From positions 1,739,263 to 1,803,262 of the forward strand of contig NZ_CP012036.1 in assembly GCF_001298445.1 (NCBI RefSeq): a DNA stretch of 64,000 nucleotides, written 5' to 3'. Below are positions 1 to 7,958 of this stretch, in pieces (within the stretch, counting starts at the first letter, position 1; each line of letters begins with the position of its first letter). The notes under the pieces are model-generated. The model saw only the letters and a program-made list of their open reading frames with translations. It did not search any database and was not told the DNA's origin. Source of the DNA: Nostoc piscinale CENA21 (lineage in GTDB: Bacteria; Cyanobacteriota; Cyanobacteriia; Cyanobacteriales; Nostocaceae). The translations under genes were made by a program, and so were the position numbers.

Positions 1-321
1 AGTGGCATATCGAAGGTAGTCACAGTAGTTATCCCTCGGATTGTTAATTGCGAATTTTATTGTTGTGGTTAGGTGAATTATTTTTTGAAACGAACCACAA
101 AGGACACGAAGAGCGCGAAGGGAAGAGAGATGAGAGAGGATTTTTAATTACTCACTAAGATGCTCTTTTTTAGCTTTGTGAACTTTGCGTACTTTGCGGT
201 TCGTTAAAAGATTTTTTTCATTACTCAAGTAGAATTGCTATAATTTGAATTTCTTAAGAAAGGTCTAAGAATAAAGCTTTAACACTTTATCCTTAAACCA
301 TGAGGTAACGTGCATTCAAGC
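1..321. repeat. Non-coding tail downstream of hglC with inverted repeat pair
   Basis: I see no gene here. The stretch holds an inverted pair of the dispersed repeat that recurs through the hgl operon. The left arm (88-120) begins AAACGAACCACAAAGG. The right arm (174-205) is its approximate reverse complement, ending CTTTGCGGTTCGTT. About 53 bp separates the arms, so transcripts could fold into a long imperfect hairpin just past the hglC stop. A role as a 3' stabiliser or terminator of the operon is inference. Confidence 0.6.
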
Positions 322-3300
322 TTATTCTTTAAGCAAATCTTCCGCGCAAACTAATTGCAATTGAATAATTTCACGCATCTGCTGACTAAAATCTTGCCGC
401 GCTTGTAAAAAAGCTGTATGTGCTTGAGTTATCCGAGCATTATTAGCATTCAGCTTTTGACAGTGAGAGGTATTTAACTCCAGCATTCTGATTAGGGTAT
501 CTAAATCTTGATTGGTAGCAGATGCTTGTGTTGGTGTGGCGATTAACTCAGAAGATTCTACTTTTTCCTCTGCTGCAAAACCGTGTTCAATGATATTTTT
601 TATTGAAACTTCTGTATTTTGAGTCAAAATATCATTGCCTAAGATTTTATGAGTATCTTGCAGCGATTTGATGATATCAATTTCATCTGGCAATGGTATA
701 TTTGAATGCAGATTTTCAGCTTGAATACCTTGTGCTTTACCGGCTAAATCTTGGAAAAGTTGGCGATTTTCTTCGGTCAAAATACTAGCGGTTATTGATT
801 TACCACCGACGGTAACAGTGCGTAAGGTGGCTTTATTTTGTTTAGGTGCAGGTGTGAGATTGTAGAGTGGTGATAAATCTACAGCTACGCGATGGCTGAG
901 AAGTTTTGCTAGTGCTTTGACAATAGTAGTGTGGTCATCCATACCCCGGCGGTTGAGGGAGACGGTGATATGATCTTTGTCTTCGAGAATTTTATCAATC
1001 CAGCGTGAACAAACTCCACCCGCACCAGCTTCGATGAATATTCTCGCGCCGTCGTCGTGGAGGCGGTTAACTAGGCGGGGGAAGTCTAATTGTTGGCAAA
1101 GTCCGGTGGCGATGCTGCGAGCGATCGCACCACTCTCTAGTACAATAGGCTGATATTCAGCCGCAGAATAGAAGGTTACACCAGCTAGATTCTGGGATGG
1201 CAAAGTATTTAATTTGACTAACTCTCCATACTCCGATCGCATCGTTTCACAGTGGATAACGTGATCGAAGGGAGCTACGAAAGAGTTACAACCCAAGGCA
1301 GAAATGACTCGCTTACAAGCGGCTGGCTCACCAGCAATTAAGACTTCTTCCGGTGTATTAATTTGTGTGAGATAAACTTGCGGCTCGTTTTTGATAGCCT
1401 CCTGCACTTGCTCAGGACTAGCCATCAAAACGAAGTTACCCCAAAAGCTTTTATCTAAATTATCCGCGTTTGGTAAGCCCCAAAACTCGCGTACCGCATT
1501 TTTCGGCCCAGATAACCTATTCCCAAACAATGCCGAGGAGTTGAAAGAGTTACTACCTTGAAAGAAATCACTCCAAACTCCTTGCGCTACCATCATGCTT
1601 GTTTCACCCAAGCTGTAGCCAAATACATACTTTGGCTTAACTTGAAAGTCATCACAGATAACCGTGGTGAGCAGTCTGGTAAAAAACATTTCCGCTTCAA
1701 ACATTGCTAAAGAATCATCTAGCAATTGCTTTTCTAGAGTCTCTAGCTGTCTGAGGGATAACTTACTCAAACTTCTGGGAAAAACTCGTAGTTCTACATC
1801 CGCTACCCGCTTATGCAGACTCTTCACCATGTAGTCGTTGAAGATTCTGGGGAAGAGGCGGAAGAGATTTCGACCCATACCTACGTATGAATTCACCGCC
1901 GCCGGATACACATAAGCAATCTCACCATGCTTTCCTAGAGGTTTCGGTGTGAAATAACTACCTATAGGTGTTTGCCAGTCTGTGCCTTTTTCAAACGCCG
2001 TTTTGACACCCTTACGCGCCGATTCAATTTCTTTGAGGAGTTCTTTTTTGTTCCGTCCGTTAATGGCGATGGCGTATTGCGCTTGGGGGTTTGCTTTGTA
2101 TGTAGCAAAAGCTTGACTAGCACATTCTGATAAAGAAGAACTAGCTTCAATGCTCTTTTGCAGACTATCTAGAGCCGCAAAAATACTGTCTTTGTCGTTA
2201 GCTGCTATCGGGAACAGATGATATGGCATTTGTTCCAAATATCTGCTAGGGCGTTCTTCTTGGGTGGGGTCTTCCGAGATAATCACATGAGCAAAAGTAC
2301 CATCACAACCCAGACCGTTAATTGCAGCTATCCGACGGTCAGAGTCTTTACCCAAGAACCAAGGACGAGACTCTGTAGCCACATAAAAAGAACTACCTTC
2401 CCATTGTTGGGGTGTTTTCACACCAGACCAGTTAGGCGTACCAGGAATGTAGCGGTAGTAAAGACACAACGCTGTTTTGATTAAGCTGGCAATTCCCGAA
2501 GCTACTTGAGTGTGTCCGATATTGGCTTTAACGCTACCAATAGCAGAGTGCAAACCATGACCTACCGATGGATATGCTTGCAATAAACCTGTAATTTCGG
2601 TTTCGTCTTCTTGGGGAATACCACTGGCGCAAACCTCTACATATTTCACTTGAGAAGGTTGTACACCTGCACTATAGAAGGCTTCGTTAGCGGAGTTAAC
2701 GAGGGATTGTCCGATACTGATAGCATCAATGGTGGCATAAATGCGATCGCCATTTTCCTGCGCCACATCGTAGCGTTTGAGAACAACTACACCCGCACCT
2801 TCACCCACCGTCCAACCGTTGGCTTTTTGGTCATAACTCAACGTATTGACACCACTGTTTATCTTGGCTGTTTGATTGCGTAATAAGACATTCTCTACAC
2901 CACCAGCCAAATCAACAGCACCAACAATGGCTGCGTCTGCTTCGCCAGTCATCAGTAGCATTTGCGCGACTTCTAAAGCTTTGAAAGCCGAAGTCTCTAC
3001 AGCAGTGAGAGTGAAAGCAGGCCCGGTAAAGTTCCACAGTGAAGAAATGCGACTCGCCATGATGTTGGCGATATAGCTTAAATACTCACCAATTTCTACT
3101 TGTTGGTGAACGCTATCTTTAACGATGGTTTCTAATTGAGTAATCTTTTCTGATGGTAAAGTAATTTCTGCCGCATTCAAACCATCTTTGACTTGCCAAG
3201 ACAAATCCCATCTTTGCTGTAGTTGGTGGACAGATAACTCTGTTTCAGCTGCAATAATTACTGCTACATTTCCGCCTTCAGGTAGGTTTGCATCTTTGAT

Positions 3301-3618
3301 GGCGCGTTCTGCAACTTTCAGCAGTAATAGTTGTTGGGGGTTGAGTTTTTCAACTTCGTTGGGAGGAATCTTATAGGCTAAGGTATCAATTTCAAAGTCT
3401 TTGATATATGCGCCGACGGGGGGTTTGCCTTCAGTTAAACCGTAGTCTTGGAGTAAATCTTTTTCTGTGTCGATGCCATACCATCTTTTTTCGGGTAGAG
3501 GTATGAAATGTTGTTTACCGTCGTAAATACTGCGTTCAAAAGCATCTAAGTTATTGCATTCACCAAAGAAGGCATCCATGCCAATAATGGCAATTTTGTT
3601 TTTATTATCTTGTGTCAT
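322..3618 (-). CDS. hglC: Heterocyst glycolipid synthase, degenerate KS plus acyltransferase (HglC, PfaB-like)
   Basis: This protein belongs to the polyketide synthase that builds the long-chain heterocyst glycolipid aglycone. Residues 5-450 have a ketosynthase fold, but the active-site Cys position reads VETSAF (Thr around residue 205, nt near 3005) and the first catalytic His motif is replaced by CASGIPQEDE. Only NIGHT is kept, so the domain is probably a non-condensing, chain-length-factor-like partner. An acyltransferase follows with the nucleophile motif GYSLGE near residue 667. The C-terminal 150 residues are a low-complexity/helical tail. This degenerate KS-AT layout is that of PfaB. 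I start it at ATG 3618 (MTQDNKNK), with AGG ten bases upstream; the longer ORF to 3657 only adds 13 codons lying in a dispersed repeat. It is the last gene of the hgl operon, and the order E-F-G-D-C matches Anabaena PCC 7120. Confidence 0.9.
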   Translation of the reverse strand: MTQDNKNKIAIIGMDAFFGECNNLDAFERSIYDGKQHFIPLPEKRWYGIDTEKDLLQDYGLTEGKPPVGAYIKDFEIDTLAYKIPPNEVEKLNPQQLLLLKVAERAIKDANLPEGGNVAVIIAAETELSVHQLQQRWDLSWQVKDGLNAAEITLPSEKITQLETIVKDSVHQQVEIGEYLSYIANIMASRISSLWNFTGPAFTLTAVETSAFKALEVAQMLLMTGEADAAIVGAVDLAGGVENVLLRNQTAKINSGVNTLSYDQKANGWTVGEGAGVVVLKRYDVAQENGDRIYATIDAISIGQSLVNSANEAFYSAGVQPSQVKYVEVCASGIPQEDETEITGLLQAYPSVGHGLHSAIGSVKANIGHTQVASGIASLIKTALCLYYRYIPGTPNWSGVKTPQQWEGSSFYVATESRPWFLGKDSDRRIAAINGLGCDGTFAHVIISEDPTQEERPSRYLEQMPYHLFPIAANDKDSIFAALDSLQKSIEASSSLSECASQAFATYKANPQAQYAIAINGRNKKELLKEIESARKGVKTAFEKGTDWQTPIGSYFTPKPLGKHGEIAYVYPAAVNSYVGMGRNLFRLFPRIFNDYMVKSLHKRVADVELRVFPRSLSKLSLRQLETLEKQLLDDSLAMFEAEMFFTRLLTTVICDDFQVKPKYVFGYSLGETSMMVAQGVWSDFFQGSNSFNSSALFGNRLSGPKNAVREFWGLPNADNLDKSFWGNFVLMASPEQVQEAIKNEPQVYLTQINTPEEVLIAGEPAACKRVISALGCNSFVAPFDHVIHCETMRSEYGELVKLNTLPSQNLAGVTFYSAAEYQPIVLESGAIARSIATGLCQQLDFPRLVNRLHDDGARIFIEAGAGGVCSRWIDKILEDKDHITVSLNRRGMDDHTTIVKALAKLLSHRVAVDLSPLYNLTPAPKQNKATLRTVTVGGKSITASILTEENRQLFQDLAGKAQGIQAENLHSNIPLPDEIDIIKSLQDTHKILGNDILTQNTEVSIKNIIEHGFAAEEKVESSELIATPTQASATNQDLDTLIRMLELNTSHCQKLNANNARITQAHTAFLQARQDFSQQMREIIQLQLVCAEDLLKE

Positions 3619-3650
3619 TACTAAGTACCTAAACAAATATTTTTTTGCCT

Positions 3651-3757
3651 CACGCAAAGGCGCAAAGACGCAAAGGAAAAAAGAGAAAATGAAGCTTACG
3701 CGAAGAACCTCTAAAGCTCTTATTTCTTTGTGTCCTTTGCGTCCTTTGCGGTTTTTT
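3651..3757. repeat. Dispersed inverted repeat between hglC and hglD
   Basis: The left arm (3651-3677, CACGCAAAGGCGCAAAGACG) is approximately the reverse complement of the right arm (3722-3757, ending CCTTTGCGGTTTTTT), so RNA would form a hairpin. The right arm lies inside the 3' end of hglD and supplies its last codons. It is the same family as the pairs at 88-205, 5170-5266 and 7111-7198. Confidence 0.65.
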
Positions 3758-5099
3758 CCAAAATGATATGTGAGTTAGTTCCACCAAAACCAAAGGCACT
3801 TAAGGCTACGCATTTAGTCGAATTATTGTTAGGCCAGGGTGTTGTTGTTTTAACAATATTTTTGGGTGAAATGACAGTATTTTCTGCACCGATAGGTTCA
3901 TCAATATTAATAGTGGGTGGAATCACACCATGATTCAGGCTGTAAATTGCTTTGGTTAAGCCCACCATCCCAGCACCTACTAACAAATGTCCGACGTTTG
4001 ATTTAGCAGAACCGACTAAAGGTGATGCTTGATGTTCACCAAAAAAGCTTTCTACAGAACTACATTCTGTTGTATCGCCTAAGAGTGTACCTGTAGCGTG
4101 ACACTCTAGATAATCAATCTCTTTGGGGCTAAGTTGGGCTTCTTGATATGCTCGTTCGTAAGCTAGGATTTGTCCTTTGGCGTTGGGGCTGAGTAAGTGT
4201 TTACCCCTACCATCGTTGGATAGTCCGTTACCGCAAACAGTGGCGAGGATATTATCACCATCTCTGACAGCATCACTGTAGCGTTTGAGAACTACCATAC
4301 CGATACCTTCGGAGGTGATTAAGCCGCGAGAGGCTTTATCTAGAGGGCGGCTAATTCCGTTTTCTGGATATCCTTGAATACCAGAAAAGAGCATTCGTAA
4401 GAATAGGGGATCAGAGCAACTAATAGCACCAGCCAGCATTAAGTCGGCTTTGCGTGTCTGTAGGTAATGAGATGCTAGTTTGATGGAATAAAAGGCTGAG
4501 GAACAAGCTGCATCTATACAGAAATGAGTGCCTGATAGTGAGAGAGATTGAGCGATGAGGGCGGCTGGTAAACCAGATATCATCGCGTTGTAGGGCGATG
4601 GTTTGCTAGTTGGGGGGATGGCTGCTAAATGGAAATCTTGGTCTTGGAGAAGTTGAGCGATCGCACCATCAATTGTGCGGCGATAAATGGGGGATAATAA
4701 TTGATTAGAAAGTTTTGTCGGTAGGGAGAGGGTTCCTAAAATTACACCGCATTTGGCGAGGGCTTGTTGATTACCTAAATAGCCGCTATGTTGGACTGCT
4801 TGTTTAGCTGCGTAGAGTGACCATTTAAAGGTATTATCTAAGCTATTTACTAAGGTTGGTGGTAGGTTGTATTCGCTGGGGTCAAATTGAAAGTTGCGAA
4901 TAAATCCACCTTGGAGGAAGTAAATTTTTTCCGGTTTGCCTTTAGCAGAGTCGTAAAATATTGTGGGATCAACACCAATTTCGGCAAGTGTAACTTCTGA
5001 GGTTGAGTTTTTTTGGTCGGTGATGTTTTGCCAAAATTGTTCGGGATTATTCGCGTCGGGAAATAGGCAAGATATACCGATGATGGCTATTTTTTCCAC
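3720..5099 (-). CDS. hglD: Heterocyst glycolipid synthase, stand-alone ketosynthase (HglD)
   Basis: A 459-residue single-domain beta-ketoacyl synthase that should catalyse decarboxylative condensation during assembly of the heterocyst glycolipid aglycone. The catalytic triad is visible: Cys in IDAACSSAF (about residue 200), His in ECHATGT and His in SNVGH. It begins MEKIAIIGISC, the usual KS N-terminus. It lies between hglG and hglC on the minus strand; with HglC lacking the Cys, HglD may be the active half of a KS/CLF-like pair (inference). An oddity is that the last nine residues, AKDAKDTKK, are encoded by an arm of the dispersed repeat at 3722-3757, so the natural C-terminus was probably replaced or extended by repeat insertion. 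Confidence 0.88.
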   Translation of the reverse strand: MEKIAIIGISCLFPDANNPEQFWQNITDQKNSTSEVTLAEIGVDPTIFYDSAKGKPEKIYFLQGGFIRNFQFDPSEYNLPPTLVNSLDNTFKWSLYAAKQAVQHSGYLGNQQALAKCGVILGTLSLPTKLSNQLLSPIYRRTIDGAIAQLLQDQDFHLAAIPPTSKPSPYNAMISGLPAALIAQSLSLSGTHFCIDAACSSAFYSIKLASHYLQTRKADLMLAGAISCSDPLFLRMLFSGIQGYPENGISRPLDKASRGLITSEGIGMVVLKRYSDAVRDGDNILATVCGNGLSNDGRGKHLLSPNAKGQILAYERAYQEAQLSPKEIDYLECHATGTLLGDTTECSSVESFFGEHQASPLVGSAKSNVGHLLVGAGMVGLTKAIYSLNHGVIPPTINIDEPIGAENTVISPKNIVKTTTPWPNNNSTKCVALSAFGFGGTNSHIILEKTAKDAKDTKK

Positions 5100-5169
5100 T
5101 GTTGTTGTCCTCGTTGGGGTGGGCTTTTGGATTTACGATGTTCCCCGGAGTGGAAATTAAGAGTTTATT

Positions 5170-5266
5170 TCACGCAGAGGCGCAGAGGCGCGGAGAGTTG
5201 GGAAGGTGTGTTTTCCCAGAGTATTTTTTTAACGAACCACAAAGAGCGCAAAGGGCGCAAAGAAGA
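5170..5266. repeat. Two repeat arms between hglD and hglG
   Basis: The hglD/hglG gap (5100-5352) holds two members of the dispersed family: CACGCAGAGGCGCAGAGGCG at 5170-5196 and AACGAACCACAAAGAGCGCA at 5231-5266. Both read in the same direction on the plus strand, unlike the inverted pairs elsewhere. I see nothing else in this gap. Confidence 0.6.
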
Positions 5267-5352
5267 GGAGGGTTACAGAGAAATAGAGATGAGTTTACTA
5301 TTGCTATTTTAAACGCAGAGTGAAGGGAACTTTCATCTGCGTTGATCGGCGG

Positions 5353-7083
5353 TTATTTATTCATCATTCTCATAGGCCAAATTACTGCTTTGGCTCCGAG
5401 GATGCGAGAATATATTTTACCTTCGCGGTCGTGGATGTAATAGTCGGAGGTTACACCTGTTGCTGTTTTTGCTTTGACTTCGCAGGAAACGTAGAAGGGT
5501 TCATCGCAAGGTAAGGCGCGGAATTGTTCGGAGTGGGTTAGTTGTCCTGGTAGGCAGATTTCTTGATGGAAATGGTTTAGCCAAACCCATAGGGGTTGCG
5601 TGCTTAAATCGTTGGCGTATGGGTTATGCCAATTGATAGGAAATTGCCCTTGTTTTTGAGCAGAAATTGATGCCCAGTAGCATTCGGCTGTAATTTTTTC
5701 TGGTGTAATGTTGATGACTCTGGTGATTTTTTGAAATGCTGGGCCGTGGAATAATGAGGAGCTATCTTTTTGATAAAAGTCTGTGCCAGTAGCGGTGATG
5801 ATGTTATCTTCGGTGAGGTTTACTGATTCGTAAATGGGGGCTTCTGGCATTTTCCGCACGATTTTGATTTGGGCGCGGAAGTGATAATGAGTTTTGCCTT
5901 CAGGTGTTTTACTTAAGATTGTGGTTTGTAATTCGACAAATTCAGATTCTTTTTTAGCGAGTTCTTGAACTTCGAGAATGTGTTCGCTGACGTTGGAATT
6001 AGCGAAGGTAATTCCTTTGAGAACTTTGAATTCTTTACAACTTAAATAGCGATAGCCTGGATGCAATTCTTCACAAGCATTAATCATCCAAGACATGGCG
6101 CAGGTTGCTGGTAATACGGGAGAACCAGCGATGACATGATCATATAAGAAGGGGTTTGCTTCTAATACAATGCGGCGACGAATGCGGTAGCTTTTGAGTT
6201 CTGTATCTAATGGTGCGGGTGGGCGAATTGTAGGGCTACCGATGACTACTTGTGTGGAGTCATGGTGTGCGGGATGCAGTTCGTTAACTAGCATTTGTGT
6301 GCCAATATCTACGGGGATAATATCAATTCCGCGTTCAGCGAAGGCTTTTTTGAGTTCTGGTGTCACCATCCCGCTATCCCAGCCGCCCCAGTTGATTGCA
6401 ACTACGTGACAATTGGGATGCTTTTGTTTGAATAGATGCGCTGATTTGTTGAGAATTTCGTTAGCGATCGCATAATCAGATTGCCCAATATTCCCGTAAA
6501 ATCCAGTTACGGAGGAGAACAATACTAACTGTTCTAGTTGATTGGGGTTAACGCAATTCAGTAGATTTTCTAAGCCTTGAACTTTAGCGGTATAAACTTT
6601 TTCAAAGTCTTGGTCGGTTTTCTTTTCGATTAATTTATCAGCTAAGTTACCCGCACCGTGAATAATGCCAGTAATTGCTCCTGTACGTGCAACTGTCGCT
6701 GCTAGTTTTTGTTGTAATTCGGCAACATTTGTGACATCAGCACTCAGATATTCAACTTTCGCGCCTGTTGCTCTAATTTCTGCTATTGTCTGTTTAATTT
6801 CGCGGCTAGAAGCAATTTTGTTATATATTTTCTGCACACTCATGGGTGTAGGCTTCTCGCCTTGAGCGAGAAGATTTTCCATGATGCGTTTTTTTAATGC
6901 AGCATCTTCAAAACAATCTTTGGCGAAGTCTGGTTCGTCTTCTAATATTTCTGAACGACCGAGAAGAATAAATGTACAAGGTTGCTGTTGTGCGAGTTTT
7001 TTAACGCAGAGGGAGGTGATTCCTTTCGCACCACCACTAACGAGAAATACTGATGAGGAACGAACCAGGGTTGCTGTTGTCAT
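5353..7083 (-). CDS. hglG: Heterocyst glycolipid synthase, ketoreductase plus dehydratase (HglG)
   Basis: A 576-residue two-domain polyketide subunit. The N-terminal half is an NADPH-binding ketoreductase: the Rossmann motif SGGAKGI lies at residues 16-22, and the catalytic region shows LFSSVTGFYG and SDYAIANEIL with the Tyr near residue 203. The C-terminal half is a hot-dog dehydratase. It carries the HxxxGxxxxP motif as DHVIAGSPVLPA near residue 315 and the typical FHGPAFQ further on. It therefore reduces and dehydrates the beta-keto intermediates of the glycolipid aglycone. The upstream gene hglF supplies what looks like the N-terminal structural half of a ketoreductase, so the KR of a PfaA-like enzyme appears split across two genes. 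The ATG at 7083 is the natural start. It lies in the hgl operon between hglF and hglD. Confidence 0.88.
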   Translation of the reverse strand: MTTATLVRSSSVFLVSGGAKGITSLCVKKLAQQQPCTFILLGRSEILEDEPDFAKDCFEDAALKKRIMENLLAQGEKPTPMSVQKIYNKIASSREIKQTIAEIRATGAKVEYLSADVTNVAELQQKLAATVARTGAITGIIHGAGNLADKLIEKKTDQDFEKVYTAKVQGLENLLNCVNPNQLEQLVLFSSVTGFYGNIGQSDYAIANEILNKSAHLFKQKHPNCHVVAINWGGWDSGMVTPELKKAFAERGIDIIPVDIGTQMLVNELHPAHHDSTQVVIGSPTIRPPAPLDTELKSYRIRRRIVLEANPFLYDHVIAGSPVLPATCAMSWMINACEELHPGYRYLSCKEFKVLKGITFANSNVSEHILEVQELAKKESEFVELQTTILSKTPEGKTHYHFRAQIKIVRKMPEAPIYESVNLTEDNIITATGTDFYQKDSSSLFHGPAFQKITRVINITPEKITAECYWASISAQKQGQFPINWHNPYANDLSTQPLWVWLNHFHQEICLPGQLTHSEQFRALPCDEPFYVSCEVKAKTATGVTSDYYIHDREGKIYSRILGAKAVIWPMRMMNK

Positions 7084-7110
7084 ATTTATTTATTGAAGAT
7101 TTAGAATTTA

Positions 7111-7198
7111 AACGAACCGCCAAGGCGCAGAGGACGCGGAGGAATGAGAGTTTAAGAGAGTTGTTCTGTGCGCTCTTCTCTGCGCCTTTGCGCGAAAC
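7111..7198. repeat. Dispersed inverted repeat between hglG and hglF
   Basis: The left arm (7111-7143) starts AACGAACCGCCAAGGCGCAG and the right arm (7169-7198) ends TGCGCCTTTGCGCGAAACT. They are inverted with respect to each other and fill almost the whole 116-bp gap. The right arm ends two bases before the hglF stop codon. Confidence 0.65.
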
Positions 7199-7199
7199 T

Positions 7200-7958
7200 T
7201 TACTTAACTACGGAAGCCTTCAAAGTAACTCGCCCTTGAGAACCATAAGCGACTTCATTGATATAAAGATTCGAGTCGCACAGTTCGCCAATAATATGTT
7301 CAGCCGATTTTTGTGCATCTATCGCTGGACTTAAATCAATTGAACGAGCAAATACTTTTGGCCATTCCCATCTCAGGGTTTTGGTGAGTCCGAATAAACC
7401 ACCTGCGATCGCTCCATAATTGGTGTTATGCTCTAACCCAAATGCTCCATCTAAGCGCACTACTGTGAGGAAGGAACTACGGGTGTAATTTGCTGTTTCG
7501 GTAAGGGATTTCTTCAAGTGTTTAGCTACAAAGAAGATGTGCTTAACTATCGCTTTGTCCTGTTCTACAGCCTGTGGATGGATGTGAATGAAACTGCCAA
7601 TTGTGCCAATATTAGTTGCGATCGCGGATAATTTATGTTGGAGTAATTCTTCACTCATATCTGCAAGGGTGATACGTTCTACACCAGCAGGTAAGGGTGC
7701 TTGTTGCGCGATGATAGCTTGGGGGAAGCTTAATACTACTACTTTCCAACTGCGATCGCACAGGGTTTGCACTACGTGGGAGGTGGTGAGGGAGCCATCA
7801 TCTGTGATTAAGCAGATGTGTCCCTCTGGTAAACTGAACTCTAAGCTGTCGGGTAGCGGGAGGATTTTTAGTTGCGCGGGACGACGCGCAACGTTATCAA
7901 TTACTTGGACTGGCTGGAAGTCCCAGTTAGAATCAGGCTTTTTTTTTTTCACCCGCAA
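7200..7958 (-). CDS. hglF: Heterocyst glycolipid synthase, KR N-terminal (structural) half (HglF)
   Basis: This 252-codon ORF resembles the structural subdomain found in front of the catalytic ketoreductase in PfaA-type and modular synthases. It shows a degenerate nucleotide-binding start (HICLITDDGSL) and a block typical of such subdomains, GAIAGGLFGLTKTLRWEWP. No catalytic Tyr/Lys is evident; HglG presumably supplies activity. The start is unclear: the frame opens with TTG at 7958 directly after a TAG, GTG follows at 7952, there is no ATG and no convincing Shine-Dalgarno sequence. It overlaps the 3' end of hglE by 26 bases across an A11 tract, and removing one A would fuse HglE and HglF in frame. 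So the product may be made by re-initiation, by frameshifting, or as a fusion. Gene identity follows the position in the hglE-F-G order. Confidence 0.8.
   Translation of the reverse strand: MRVKKKKPDSNWDFQPVQVIDNVARRPAQLKILPLPDSLEFSLPEGHICLITDDGSLTTSHVVQTLCDRSWKVVVLSFPQAIIAQQAPLPAGVERITLADMSEELLQHKLSAIATNIGTIGSFIHIHPQAVEQDKAIVKHIFFVAKHLKKSLTETANYTRSSFLTVVRLDGAFGLEHNTNYGAIAGGLFGLTKTLRWEWPKVFARSIDLSPAIDAQKSAEHIIGELCDSNLYINEVAYGSQGRVTLKASVVK

Noticed and set aside
3619..3657. N-terminal extension of HglC by 13 residues
   Set aside because: The extra codons come from the dispersed repeat and no ribosome site precedes them; ATG 3618 fits the family start.
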